A DNA stretch of 64,000 nt from Pseudogymnoascus destructans (GCF_001641265.1 NW_020167526.1:1550001-1614000), one strand, 5' to 3'; positions 11,989 to 24,470 are shown, counted from the stretch's first letter. Notes: a model not told the origin generated them from the sequence alone. A program made the numbers and translations.

Positions 11989-13962
11989 TTAAGTAATAGA
12001 AGAGAGCAGCTTTGCTACTGCGTCGTGCCCATTCCGTGTAGCCCATAAGAGCGGCGTCTGGCCATCAATGTCTTTGGACTCTAGCTTAGCGCCCTCGTCA
12101 AGCAGAAGCCTCACTACTGCCTCACGCCCATACTCTGCAGCTGTCCGGCCACTATCATTTGTAGACTCTAGCTTCGCGCCGTTGTTAAGCAGCAGCTTCA
12201 CTACTGCCTCGTGCCCTTTCCGTGCAGCGAAAGAGAGTGGTGTGCGGCCTCTGTTAGATGTAGATTCTACCTTAGCTCCCTTGTTAAGCAGAAGCCTCAC
12301 TACTTCCCTATGTCCATTCTCTGCAGCCCATGAGAGCGGTATGTAGCCGGTGCTATACTTGGTCTCTAACTTAGCACCCTCGTTAAGCAGCAGCTCCACT
12401 ACTGCTTCATGCCCATTCTCTGCAGCCCATGAGAGCGGCGTTCGGCCACCGTTAGACTCAAGCTCTAGGCTGACACCCTTATTAAGCAGCAGCTTTACCA
12501 CTTCCCTGTGCCCATCCCGTGCGGCCCATTGGAGCGGTGTGTAGCCGCTGTAGTCCTCAGACTCTAGATTAGCGCCCCCATCAAGTAATAGCTTCACTAC
12601 TGCCATATGTCCATTCTCTGTAGCCCATGAGAATGGCGTCTGGCCATATCCATCTTCAGCATCTGGCTTAGCGCCCTTAAAAAGCAGCAGCTTCACTATT
12701 TCCTCGTGCCCATTCTCTGCAGCGAACGAGAGCGGCATCCGTCCCTCATCGTCCTTTGAGTTGGTGTCGACAATGTCAGAGTCGAGCAGCAACTTGAGGA
12801 CGGCCTCTTGCCATTCCCTGCAGCCCACGAGAGCGGCGTCCTTCCCTCTCGTTTTTTAACGACAATGTCGGAGTCGAGCAACGACTTTAGGAAAGCCTCG
12901 TGCCCGTCCCGCGCGGCAAGTGACAGCGGCGTCCAGCCATCTTTATCTGTCGTATCATGTTTATTGCATTGCCTTTAAATAGCCTGCGCAGCAGGTCGTA
13001 CATAACTGGCTCTTTCTCTGAAATGAAAAAGATATGCTGCAGCCAATATAGCTTTGCATAAGAGTAAATTTGAAATTCATCCATGGGACGAGAACTGAAA
13101 AGCTTGCTTGTTTCCGCGAGAGTCTTTCCAATGTCAAGGTCAGGTTTCTTCCTAGACTTTAAGAGCTTTAATGCAAGACTTTGAACAGTGCTTGATAAGT
13201 CGGGCATTGAACGAATGATTTGGGACGGTGCTGATGCAGTCATTATTTGCGGGAATACTGTAGTAGACAGCTGGGTTGCAAAAACGCTGTAATTGAGGCA
13301 GGTAACAATGATACCTGCCATTGTCTTGTTTGCGCCATCGATTGTGATTGCTATGGTGGCTGAGTCTTCAAACTCACTTAGGAGGAACTGCTTGACGCTA
13401 TGGTGCACTAGTCGTATAGTCTTCTCCTCTTCATCGAGAGTAAGGAGGCTTCCGCAGCAAGCCAAAATCGAATTTACGTTATTGAGACTCCTTGACCAGT
13501 TCCAGACAGCATCACCAGGGTCTACACTTAAGGCGTCTCTAAGTTCTTCCGCTGTTAATGGACGGTGAGCTATAGTTACCAGCTCTAATATCCGTCTTTG
13601 ATAAGTCTTTCCAGATCCTTCTGCTTTCCGTAAAATACGAGAAAATGTTTCCGAAAGATCCTTAGGAAGGTCCGTTAGGGCCTGGCGAATGGCATCATCC
13701 GTTTTCATGTCGCACAAGGATATGATTTGCAGAGCGACCCAGAGAAACATTCCGTGGGATTGTTCAAGGAGAAAGTCTTGTATTTCCAGTATAAGCGAGG
13801 GGTTTCCTATCACCAACCGTTTGGACTCTATGTGGTTCTCTAATTCTGCCCGAGATGAACGCAGTAATATCGGGATTATCATTAGGAATTAATGTAACCT
13901 GGGCGGCAATGAACCATTCGGGGCTCAATTTCAAAATATTGCCGGGATCCAGTCTAACTGAT
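11989..13962 (-). pseudogene. NACHT/NLR-type protein with ankyrin repeats, truncated and frameshifted
   Basis: The fragment starts within the NACHT module (the IESKRLVIGNPSLILEIQDF region, then FLWVALQI), continues through the helical and winged-helix parts (LTAEELRDALSVD, IRLVHHSVKQFLL) and ends in about ten ankyrin repeats of 33 residues. The P-loop part is missing because transposon sequence begins at 13963. Frame changes occur near 13850, near 12955 (between the linker and the first ankyrin unit) and near 12815. The last eight units (12828-11989) are open and very similar to one another, with the core GxTPLSWAAENGHxxVVxLLL. Proteins of this class act in fungal non-self recognition. This copy is not expected to make a full receptor, although a short ankyrin protein could still be made from the open 3' part. 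Confidence 0.85.
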
Positions 13963-14056
13963 TGTAAAGCGCAGTCCCTAGGGTCTCACGGGAGTCCAGG
14001 GTACCAGGTCAGAAGGCAGGAAGTGTAACGATGTACGGTTACGCTCGCGCTACATC
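13963..14056 (-). repeat. Truncated LTR related to element B
   Basis: This 94-bp piece begins TGTAAAGC and aligns by eye, in reverse orientation, with the 3' end of the 241-bp LTR of element B (shared blocks ACGGGAG, CCAGGTCAG and AGGCAGGAAG). It abuts the NLR remnant on one side and an A-family LTR on the other, so it marks the insertion that removed the NLR N-terminus. Confidence 0.6.
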
Positions 14057-14965
14057 TGTAATGGTGGGTGCACCAGATGTGAGAATCTAGCCACCCAAGG
14101 AAGGGATAATTTTACTAAGACAACACACTGTCTTAGGAAAAAGAGCCAAAGGGTCGTAGCTTAGACTATTCCACAATGCAGCAATCAGGTGTATGATGTA
14201 GTGGAGTGGTTTAGACAAGTTGTAACAAATGTTGAGTCTGAGAACTCAGGGATAAGTCAGAGGTTAGCACCTCACTGACTTTTCAGAAACAAGGAGTAAC
14301 AAGATCAATGCTTGGAAGCTTGGAAAAGACGTGGAAGTATGTGATAGTCGATTTACTGTATTGTCTGCTTGCCCTTTCTTAAGGAAAGGGCAATCCTATT
14401 TATGCTAAAGGAATGTAGTTCTCTCATTTTCCAAGACTTTCCATCACTAACCAGGCTTGGTAACTGTAGTCGACGTAAGAGAATCCCATAGAACCATCTC
14501 CTAGGTTTCTAGCCTATAGGAAGTGAAAGGAGGTCCAAGGTCAGAGTACCCCTATAGACAGATTATGTCATAACTTAACCAATCTTGTGGGTAACTAAGG
14601 AGCGATGACGTGCGATGAATCATAGACGGTTGTAGAAGCTTTTGGAGCTATCGTTCATGTTCCTAGGCCTCTAGTTGATAGAGATATGTCATGTGTAGTA
14701 TTAGCCCAGTAACTAAGGAGTGATGTCATGTAATGAATCATAGAGGGTTGTAGAGATATGCTATGTGGTCATATCGGCCCAGTAACTAAGGAGCAATGAC
14801 GTGTAATGAATCATAGAGGGTTGTAGCAATCGTTGAGTAGTATTGCTCTTGTTGTTGGTGTGACAAGCCAAAATATGTATAGTGACTTGTAGGTTTGAGG
14901 AGGAGATTTCTAAGTTTGCTCTTGAGTTTGATAGCAAACTGAGTGCAACGAATGTCAGTATGACA
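14057..14965 (-). repeat. Diverged A-family LTR (no flanking target duplication)
   Basis: A near full-length copy of the element A LTR in reverse orientation, from TGTAATGG to AGTATGACA. It differs from the intact copies by many substitutions and by two extra copies of a 45-bp unit beginning GTAACTAAGGAG (starts at 14591, 14709 and 14782; the intact LTR has one). The five bases on each side (ACATC and TTAAG) do not match, so this is a rearranged or recombined copy, not a clean solo insertion. On the right it directly joins an integrase fragment from another element. Confidence 0.85.
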
Positions 14966-15899
14966 TTAAGCTGTCGACTGCCTATCATAAGCAGACCGAC
15001 GGACAGACGGAAATCATGAACCGATACATCGATCAGAGACTGAGGCCTTTCGTATCCCATTACCAGGATAACTGGAGCAAACTCATCCCCATAATGGACC
15101 GCGTGCAAATGACACTCCCCCACGCATCCATTGGCATGACCCCCTACCGACTCAAGTACGGAACCGATCCGCGTACGAGTTGGGATTGGAATACTCTGAC
15201 AAGCACCAACCCCCGGGAGACCCTAAACCGAGAGGAAGCCAAGGCGGTTGCAGTCCGAATGCATACCGCATGGGTCCACGCAAAGGAAAACATGGCAAAG
15301 GCACAAGAGGAAATGTCTAAGCACGTGAATCGACACTGAAGGGCCATCGACTGGGACGTAGGAGATAGGGTGTACCTATCGACCAAAAATTTGAAAAACT
15401 CTCGCCCTAGCCGCAAGTTGGGCCAACAATGGGTCAGACCATATACGGTGTTGGAACGGATTGGGCACGCGTTTCGATTGGAACTACCTACCGGTTCTCA
15501 AATACACGATGTGTTCTCACCAGACGTCCTCATGAAGGATCCGAACAACCCCCTACCTGGTCAGGATCCGCCTGAGCCTAGCAGCGAAGTGATAGACAGC
15601 ATAGAGGATGGGAAGTGGAAAAGATCCTTGCTGTAAGGCTCCGCTGGAAGCAACTACAATACCGGGTTAGTTGGGTCGGATACGATCCGGACCCGGAGTG
15701 GTACCCAGCGTCGAACTTCATGAACTCTCCCCATAAACTCAGAGAGTTTCACACAGAATACCCAGAGTTACCAGGTCCACCTCGAGAACTACTCGGATGG
15801 GTTACAGCATGGGAGACGGGAGAGGAACAAAACTACGATCACGGAAGGAAAGACAAAGCGGAAGAAACAGAGTCGTTACTATCTGCGACTCTAAACTAA
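14966..15899 (+). pseudogene. Chromovirus pol fragment: integrase C-terminus and chromodomain
   Basis: The translated fragments read the end of the integrase core (STAYHKQTDGQTE, then YQDNWSKLIP), a linker with VGDRVYLSTKNLK and RPSRKLGQQWVRPY, and a chromodomain-like end (YRVSWVGYDPDPEWYPASNF). An in-frame TGA lies just after position 15336, and a frame change near 15620 separates the linker from the chromodomain. It is clearly related to Ty3/Gypsy chromoviruses but matches neither element A nor element B closely, so it represents a third, degraded family. Everything upstream of the integrase motif is missing. Confidence 0.85.
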
Positions 15900-16456
15900 A
15901 TACCCTCCGAGCCAGGGCGCACTCACCACCGTAACCCTTGCAGGAGTCACCCTTCCCAAACGTCTCACCGGTGTCGCAACAAGCAGCTACCACCATGAGA
16001 GACGAAGGGTCGAAGTGACCCCACACGAAGGGCCATGCCCGAGTCCCCTCCGACACAGGGTCTTCCCCCACCTAGGCCCCATAGGCCGCCCCAACTTCCC
16101 CATCCTACCCCTCCTTCCTCCCATCACCCTGAGTCGGAGCGACCGCAGGAGCCGATGTGGGTGACCGATAGCTGTTCTGCTATCGTGTCCTGTAGCGTCC
16201 CGATTGTATCAATATTACTATAACATATATGATGGCAGCGAACTCGGAATCACAAGATGCTCTTGGGAGAGAACTCTAATATTGCTTTCATCCCGCTTAG
16301 TCAAAGTATGATATCTACCCGACGCTGCGGACGAAGACCTGCCCATCAAAGCGACGCCAAAACTGGCTATCAGGATGGCGCAATCACACCCAACAGCCAG
16401 TAATATATCCTCCTCGATATCGTCAAATCATAATCATGCCCTCCTCCTATCCTGCT
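15900..16456. other. Retroelement tail and 3' flank of spermidine synthase
   Basis: The Pro-rich GC-rich segment to about 16200 probably continues the degraded chromovirus downstream of its pol fragment, but I see no LTR end. About 16230-16456 is probably the 3' untranslated region of the spermidine synthase gene. Confidence 0.4.
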
Positions 16457-17836
16457 CTACTGGAGCGCCTTGCGGGCGAAGGTGGGCAGGATGAAGCTGG
16501 CCTTGTGGATATCCGCGTTGTAGTAGCGGAGCTGCGAGTCCTCCTGCTCGGCGGTGAAGCTACGGAGCGGGGTCTTCATGTCGCGGGTGGCGTCCTTGGA
16601 GCAGATCATGAAGCCGATCTGGCCCGAGGGGTAGGTGGGGATGGTAGTGTAGGCGTACTCGACGGTTGGGAAGACCTCCTTGCAGTCCTTCTTGAGCTTG
16701 GTGATCAATGGCAGGTGGAGCCACTGGTTCTCAGCTATTCGGTCTCAGTCAGCATTGTGAAATGGATATGGGGAATACCTAGGTTAGCAGCGCTCAAGTG
16801 GTAAGGTTGCCTCTAGAAGTTTCGCAATTCATTGACGACGCAGAAACCAGAAATGCAGACAGTATCAAGTGAAGCAAGTACTGATCGGCGGCACTGGTAT
16901 ATGAAAACACGATGTCGCCAAATTGGCTGGCAAACGAGAGCGATAAAAGCACGCAAACCTAGGAGAACGTACAACCTTGCGTAGAAATAACGCCACCCTC
17001 CTTGAGAGCTCCAAACAGAAGCTGGAAGTATGGCTTCTGGAAAAGCATCTCGGCGGGTCCCTCGGGGTCAGAGGAGTCAGTGATGATGACGTCGAACTCG
17101 TTCTTGTAGTCATCGAGGAACTTGAAGCCATCTCCAACGTGGACCTTGACCTTGGGGTGCTGGTAGCTGATGGCCATTCCTGGAAGGTACTTCTTTGAGA
17201 GACGGATGACGGCCTGCAGAGTGTCAGATATATTGCTTTTGTTTTCAGGGTAGTTGCGGGGACTACCTCATCAATGTCGCACAGGACGGCCTCCTCAACA
17301 CAGTCGTGCTTGATGACCTCACGGAGGACACCACCATCACCACCACCGATGACCAAGACCTTCTTGGGGTTTGGGTGAGAGTTCATCGCCAAGTGGGTGA
17401 TCATCTCCTGGTATGCGAACTCATCCCTCTCGGTGCACTGGATGACGTTGTCGAGAACGAGAACGGTGCCGTAGTCGGTGGACTCGAAGATGAGGACATC
17501 CTGGTACTTGCTCTTCTCGTGGTGGAGGACGTTCTTGACCTTGAGGGTCATGGCCTGTCCGGGCCACATGTCGGAGATCTCGCGGAACCATCCATCTGTA
17601 CGAGGTTCGTTAGCAGGTGCTCTGTCGGTAGCAAGGCTACAAGTGCGGGGTAGCTATGAGAGCAACGCTGAAGTTCTCCATTGCAGGATATCTCAGGGCC
17701 GTAGACTCGAGTAAATTGGACTCTGATGCCAACGACCTCGAAGCAAGACCCGGGAGCGCCCAAAACTTCATGTTCGTCATTGGCATGGAGGGGTAGCTAG
17801 CTTACCCTTGATGGTGGGGTGAGTGATTTCAGACAT
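16457..17836 (-). CDS. spe3: Spermidine synthase
   Basis: Aminopropyltransferase making spermidine from putrescine and decarboxylated S-adenosylmethionine, in the cytosol. Exons on the minus strand: 17836-17806, 17595-17267, 17213-16976 and 16734-16457, with introns of 210, 53 and 241 nt, giving 291 residues, the usual length. The start reads MSEITHPTIKDGWFREISDM across the first junction. Diagnostic motifs are MWPGQAMTLKV, the nucleotide-binding loop VIGGGDGGVLREV, DVIITDSSDPEGPAE (active-site acidic residues) and YPSGQIGFM near the C-terminus. It appears intact and isolated from other polyamine genes. Confidence 0.96.
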
Positions 17837-18599
17837 CTTGAAGCTTGAGTGAGAAAAAGGTTTTGCCAGAGAAATACTCTTCGATGGATATGGTAAAGGG
17901 CGACAGGAGTAGGGCCTAAATCGTGATAGTAATTTGGTAGCAATTGTGATTGACCTTTTAGTACCCAAGCTAGGTTGAGGTTGATTTGTTTGTGCCATGG
18001 TCGCTTGTAGGTGCGGGGAGAATTTTTGTGGCAGAACAACGCTCACCGCCAAATACCATCGCCGATTGCGGTTAATGCCACCCAAATCCGTAGGTTGCAT
18101 GCTAAGAGCCAGGTTTGGGGCAGTTAACTGTCTTGTATAATCGCCATACAACGGCAAATACACTACGATTGTAGATATAAAAGTTACTATTCGAAATTTA
18201 TAGAGTACTACAGTAAATAGCACATGCTCCTGTAAAAGGAAGGTCGTTTTATTTTGTTTGTCGCACTCTCCAGAGAGCCTCCCCAACGAACCGCCTTGGC
18301 CTAGCTACCGCCGAGCTCTAATCTAGCTCCAAGTCTGCTCTTAACTGCCACGGATTTAGCTTGTACGTAGGTAATATATTTAGTTACAAAATTCATGATT
18401 TTGGGTGTAAAATGGGGTGGGCGTTAAACTAATACGAATAGTTAATCCAAGCACCCACGTTCTAAAGTATTGCAATAACTGACCTAGAAGATCATTAAAC
18501 TGAAAATCAGTTTAATTATCTCAATTATAATAGAAATGACTCTTATAGCTAGATTACCCCTGTGAATGATAAATGTGTTGATGTAGCAATGATCTGAAA
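17837..18599. other. Intergenic region, AT-rich on the right
   Basis: The left part is the presumed promoter and leader of spermidine synthase. From about 18300 to 18599 the sequence turns AT-rich with no open frame and no recognised repeat. Confidence 0.5.
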
Positions 18600-21193
18600 T
18601 CACCAAGTAGAGAGGGACCTCTGCATCTCCTGCACCTGCTGCAAGTTGATTCTTACCTTCTCTTTCAACTCAATTTTGTCTTTTTCGTAGAGCACTTTCT
18701 CCGCGCTCAATGCCAATTTTTCGGTTTCTAAGGCCTTCTTTTCCGCTGCTGCTGCTTCCTTCTCACCGGATAGAGCGGCCAGATCTGCTCCTAACGCCAG
18801 CTTCTCGTCTTCTAAGGTCTTTCTTGCAGTTGCGACTTCTTGCTTGTTGTGAGACATAGCGACCTGCTCCGCTCTCAATGCCGATTTTTTGTTTTCAAAG
18901 GCCTTTTGTGCCGCTGCCATGTCTTTCTGTTCACACAATATTGCTGCCCGCTCCTGAGCCAACGCTTCACTATTCGCCTTTAACGTCTTTTTACCTTCTC
19001 GGTGGAGGGCTAAGTCCTGCTTAAATGCCAAATTTTGAGTGTCAACCCCTTTCCTTTCGCTTAATATTGCGGTGCGCTCCTTGTCCTGTGCTTCCCCCCT
19101 TGCTTTCAAATTCTCCTTCGCTTTCTGGTAGACCACCTGGTCCTCTCTAAACGCCCATTTTTGGGCTTCAACTCCCTGCCTTTCGCTTGCTAATGTGGCG
19201 CGCTCCTTGTCTTGCGCTTTCTCCCTTGCTTTCAATGCCCCCTTCGCTGTTTGGTAGAGAGACTGATCCTGTTTCAATGCCAATCTTTGGGATTCAACTT
19301 CCTGCCTTTCAGTTACTGCTGCGGCGCGCTCCTTGTCTTGCACTTCCTCCCTTGCTTTCAACGCTTCTTTCGCCTGCTGGTAGAGCGCCTGGTCCTGTCT
19401 CAACGCCGATGTTTGGGTTTCAAGTTCCTGTCTCTCACTTGCTACTGTCGCCTGCCCCTCGCATAACGCTCCTCCCTTTCTTTGAACTCCGCTTCCTTGG
19501 TGGCACACTCCTTTTCACGGTCAGTTGCTGCATTCCCCTTCATGGATATCCACGCCCGATGTGACATTATGTTCTTTTCTTGAGCATCCAATCTTTGCTC
19601 TCTCTCCGCAAGATTCTTCTCCCTTCTCATGTTTGCGGTTTCTCGCTTCGCCATCGCAGCCTTGTCTCTAGCATGGCTGTCATCACCGTTCTTTGTACGG
19701 CTTTGTCCCTCGAGAAGTAATTTTTGGTTTGCTTCATAGGTCTCCAACTTCTTTCGAAGCTCAAGTTCTGCCTTTGCTGTGCGATCCCATCTCTCTGTGA
19801 ATGTCGTTTCCTTCGTCGCCAATACGCGCAGTCTCTTTGCGTAAGATGCTTCATTCGCTGCCAGTGTACCCTGTCGTACTTCATAAGACGCTTCCTTCAC
19901 CGCCAGCGTACCATTTCTCGCTGTCCAAGACACCTCTTTCACCATCAATGCACTTTCTCTCTTTGCACAAGATGCTTCCTTCGCTGCCAATGCATCCTCT
20001 CTATCTGCACAAAATGCTTCATTCGCTGCCAATGTACTCTCCCTTTCATCGCACATTGCTTGCGCTTCTCTGAGTTTTGCTGAAACCATATCAACCGAGG
20101 CACGTTCATCGTCGAGGGCCAAGGTGTCTCGTCCAAAATCCTCTTCCGCCTGGCGGCACAACTCCTCCCTTTTCTTGATGTCCTTCTCCAGCTGTTCCTC
20201 TTTGAATTGGCGGGCTTGCCGGCGACTTAGGGCTTCTGCATTTTTGAGTTCGGCTTGTTGGGATTTTCGCGGCACGGTTATCGTAGACCCCTTTATTATC
20301 CGTGCCAGTTCGAGTATGTATCCCAGTAGTTGTGCGGTCGCCTGAGGCCTGAAATTGCCGTGAACAACTTCCTGGATGCAGCGTTCGAACTCGGTATTCT
20401 TAGCTGCTGGCCATAGGTTGTCAAGCCCGCGAACAAGTGGGATATAGCTTGGAGGAGGTGCGTTATTGGATCCTATTCGTCCCCTCGAAAGCTCGGAAAT
20501 CAACGAGCTGCATTTCCGAGCAAGTTTTATGGTTATATCAGTGAAGTATCCTAGTGACAGCGTAAGCCCCTGAGGTTCCCAGTTCCTCTCAAGGTTATCC
20601 CAGGATTTGATCTTTGCTGACTTGGATCGGAGAATCATCTGGTTCCATTCGGCATGGATATCTTTCCAGCTCGTCCTTGATCCGTTACATATCTCCAGCC
20701 ACTTCTTAAGTGTGAGCTTTGGCTTCTGCAGGATTTTTGGAGATGAACCGGTGGGTTGAGGGCTTCCTAAAGGCGGCCCATTTGTATCGCTCCGTGGCCG
20801 CTTCCCATTGGCATTTGGAGTTCCGTTGGAGTGGCTGTAAAGGTTCATGTTCTTGCGTAAATGAGCGAGGGCATGCGATGTGCAAAGTTCCTGAGATCGC
20901 CCTTCCAATAAATCATGAAACGAGGCCGAGCTGGCACAGATATACTCCCTGGAACGAGCAGAGACTTCAGTCAGGGTCTCAATCCAAAATTCTGGGTTTT
21001 TTGTATCGCCATCAACAGAAATCCAACTAGGAACGAAGGGGTCTTGGCCCAAAAGTAGGTTGTGCAGTGATGACAATGTAATGCACTTGCGTAGCAACGG
21101 ACCAACATCATATTCCTCCGCTTCCTTGTAAATCGATCGAAGATGCACATTGCGCCATTTGGGATCATATGACTCTACTTTCGATGGCTCCAT
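18600..21193 (-). CDS. Large coiled-coil protein with 14/42-residue repeats, one frameshift
   Basis: The function is not recognised. The frame starts at ATG 21193 (MEPSKVESYDPKW) and runs to 19442. A second frame continues the same coiled coil from about 19470 to 18600, so one base appears lost or gained near 19445-19475, and the joined product would be about 870 residues. The N-terminal 300 residues look globular with a Ser/Pro-rich linker. The rest is heptad-rich Glu/Lys/Ala sequence. One block has about six 14-residue units (such as DALAAKEASCAKRE), and the C-terminal block has four 42-residue units with cores like ERQEVESQ and KAREKAQDKERA. No intron signals can bridge the frame change, since the only GT-AG pair is about 23 nt apart. 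It may be a recent pseudogene, a sequencing error or a true frameshift. Confidence 0.7.
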
Positions 21194-21713
21194 TTAGATG
21201 TTAAATCAACCACCAGAAAACCTAGCATATAAGCTGTGTTGGAGCTCAGGAAGGCTGCTTTTAATTACGGGGAAGGGAAACAAAGGAAAGGAATGAATAC
21301 AAGGGCCGCCATTTCGACAACGAAAAATACTTGTTTGTTTGAACGCAAGGCTGAGAATAGGAGAAGCATTTACATTCGAGGTTACACAGTCCTTGCTCAT
21401 CACTATTTCACGTCGACCTGGAGCTTGGCTACTACCCTGGCGTAAACCCCTGACCTTGGCCAATCACCCACTTAGTCACCGATTGTGATATATCACAGCT
21501 ATTTACTACATCCAAAACTTGGGATACGGGATCGATCCTATAGGTCAAAAGCAAGCGAGAAATTATCTCGTAAATCATCCAATTGAAACTCCCCTTTCTC
21601 ACCGCCACTTTCACATCACGCGCCTTCCCAAGCACCAGACTCCATGCTGGTATATCTCAATCAAGACAACCCGAAATTCCCATCCAAGCCATCGACATAA
21701 AACCCTTCGCCAT
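21194..21713. other. Intergenic region
   Basis: This region lies between the coiled-coil gene start and the FacB-type gene end. It presumably holds the promoter of the former and the 3' untranslated region of the latter. No gene or repeat was recognised. Confidence 0.5.
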
Positions 21714-24470
21714 TCAAGCCACCCTGTAGCAAAGACTGTTATACTCGCCTAGCGCTCCCGGAACCCCAAAATCGAGATCATCCCCGCTGCTAAGGCTCTC
21801 TTCGCTAAGGCTTAACACACTCTGCGTCGTAGCCGACGCGTCCAAGTCCCCCATGCTAAGAGCTGTCATATCCCACGTCTCGGGCGACAGGTCCCAATCG
21901 CCATAGCCCGACGACGAGAGACTACCCGTGTGCTGGCCACCTGCATTTGTAGTACCGGAGACGGCTACTGGCATACCCGGTACAGCACCACCATACACCG
22001 CATCGAAGATGTTGCTATTCCCGCTGTCGAGCGAGCCGAGGAGGGCCTCCCACTCCGACGGCGCCAAGTTTGGCGTCTTGTACTGCTGCGGCTGGGTCTC
22101 ATTGTTGCGCTGCTGGGCTACGCTACGAGATCTGCGTAGTCCATCAGAGGATGGCGCGGAATTAAGCGCAAGGTAATTAAGATGAGGCCCTGCTTCCGAG
22201 TTGGAGCTTGAGCGTGGTTTAGTGCTAGTTGAAATTAGCGATGGCGTAGGTGGCGGCTGCGACTGACACGGTGCAGAGCTGTGGTAGCTTTTACTACAGA
22301 ATGCCGCGTCCGGCTTCTTGTGGCGAGAGCCCGATTGGATACCGAGGCTGAGCATGGGTATGCTGCCCAGGGTTGCACGGCGCATGCGCTCCTGTTGTTG
22401 GAGAAGTTCCATGTCGCTGGACGGGTTGGTGTACCGTGATGTTGCGCGCAAGTGGACTTGTCGTCCAGCTTGCGAATGTGCTTGTGCCGTGGTATTATTC
22501 TGGCCCCCGTAATCAAATGTCTTCGACGTCTCGGTGGGCGCAAGGGAGCTGACAAGTTTACGGAAGTCGGCTGCGCCTGGTGCTTTGAACACGTCGAGGT
22601 AGTTCTCAACTGCGCTGACGAGGCGTTGCCCATCTTTCAGCAGTTTCCCCTCTTTCTTAAGATCCAATCCTTGGTAGAGCAGGCTCAACCCGCATAGTGT
22701 GAGCATCTCATTCTTATTGACACAGAAGGAGAACGACATGCTTCTCTCCTCGAGCAACTGTATAATCTGGATGGCGTGTTTACTAGAATCCGCAACATAA
22801 ATAAGAGATGGAGACGCTTTAAGGCCAAGAGTCGATCCAACAGCAGGACGATGTATCAACCCTCGAATGTGGTAATATGCAAGTGACTATGACGGTTAGG
22901 ACCCTGAAACTCGACACAGTTATATCAAACTTACCAGAAGAGCAGAACGATTCCCAGTCACGTCAGTAGATGGCTTATCTTGCACAAACGTAAGCTTGAG
23001 GTTTGGTGGTAGCTGTTCCGACCATTCGGTCAATTCGTTCTCCAAATCCGTCATGGTATTCAACGAAAGGTCCTTGGACGTGTTCGCAGGATATAAGCGC
23101 TGCAAAACCTTGGAGAGAATCCGTGAAGCGCAGAAAAGGGCCAGGGCGCTTGATATATTCGAGGACTCTCCAGGTAACGTAGGAAGATATCCCCGCTCCT
23201 CGACATACTCATCGTCGATGGGTAGTGGATATTCTGTCTCGATATCCGAATCTTGTAACAACTGTGGCAGACCCATAGATGCAGCCGAAAAACTATAGTA
23301 ATCAGTAAAAGTTACAGTCACATTAGACACGGTACTCACCAATCAACCGTATACAGAGACCAGAATACTTTCGTCCTCGTCTCGATTGTCAAAGCGCTGT
23401 AGGAGAAGCGTTTCTGGCTCTGGTGTAGTCCCAATCTCTGTGCGAGCGCAACAGCTATGGCCTTGTATGTTTGCAATGACTTGTATTGCCCAGTCTGAGA
23501 ACAATACAGGCAGGCAAGGACAAGGCACTGTAGAGTACCAAGTGTACTATCCATGAGGAGAGCATTGAGAGACCTTTGCCACTGCTCCTCGCAACGAGCG
23601 ATGTGATCTTTGTCGGGTAGGTCGCTTGAGAATCCCGCGATACTGAAGACAAGGTGGAGCTTAGCCAACTTCTGGTCATCAACCATTTGTTCGGGATCCG
23701 CGATGTATTCTTCATACAATCGCAGGAATGTTGGTTTGTGAAGAACGGGGAAGAGCGGCGCATGTTCCTGCCAGAATATGTTGATGCACCGATCAGAAAA
23801 CATACGTGGAGGGATGTTGGGGTCGTTAGATGAGCTTCTCCGAGTCACGAAGTCTTCTCGTGGCGCGAGGAAGGTCCCTAGATTGTATCCAGAGCATGAT
23901 TTCCCACTGTCACGAAGCTTGCGATTGAATGCATCTATAATATACGGTTAGCGATAGCGCAAATAAGTAGTTGGTATCGCTCTTACCAACAAACGTCCTC
24001 CCGGTCGAGGGTCCCATAAACGTCGAGTCCGACACGTCTGACTCGAGCTGCAACGGCACTGCTTGCACTCGGAAGGTGTCGTCTTTGTTTTGCGGGGAGT
24101 CTGCGGGGTTTTCGATGACAACAGGCGATGAACTCAACGGCGAATTCGATATCCTTCGATTATTGTGCATCCGCGACAGCATATCGATTTTTTCGTCCTT
24201 CTCGTCCAACAAGTCCTTCAACCCCCTAGTCTCTCCTTCCAACACCCGAATCCGCTCCTCCAGCGACTCGGTATATCCTCGTGGGAACGCTCGTCGGCTA
24301 AGCTTATCGCTCGTCTTGCACTCGAATCCGACGTTTGCGCATTGCGAACAGCACGGCCGAATCCCATCGCATCGTATCTTCTTGCTTCGGCAACGATCGC
24401 AGGCCTGTGCTATCCGGCTCTGCGCGGTCGTCCCGACCTTGATCACTTTCATAGGCAGAATTCCAGGCAT
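21714..24470 (-). CDS. facB: FacB/Cat8-type Zn2Cys6 transcription activator
   Basis: Nuclear activator. Known FacB/Cat8 members switch on acetate use and gluconeogenesis. Exons on the minus strand: 24470-23987, 23934-23340, 23292-22935 and 22886-21714, giving 869 residues. The start MPGILPMKVIKVG was chosen because it is the first in-frame ATG. The zinc cluster is at about residues 24-51 (C-x2-C-x6-C-x6-C-x2-C-x6-C), followed by SDKLSRRAFPRGYTESLEER and a heptad linker with DLLDEKDEKIDMLSR, as in FacB and Cat8. The fungal-specific transcription factor domain has FWQEHAPLFPVLHKPTFLRL and YTVDCFSAASMGLP (across intron 2). The C-terminal 300 residues are Ser/Asn/Gly-rich, with an acidic end likely to be the activation region. 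No lesion seen. Confidence 0.9.

Noticed and set aside
12068..12544. Plus-strand Ser/Thr-rich frames opposite the ankyrin repeats
   Set aside because: They repeat with the same 99-bp period as the ankyrin units and are clearly shadows of the minus-strand coding sequence.
14057..14965. Clean solo LTR of element A
   Set aside because: The five bases on each side do not match and the two flanks come from different elements.
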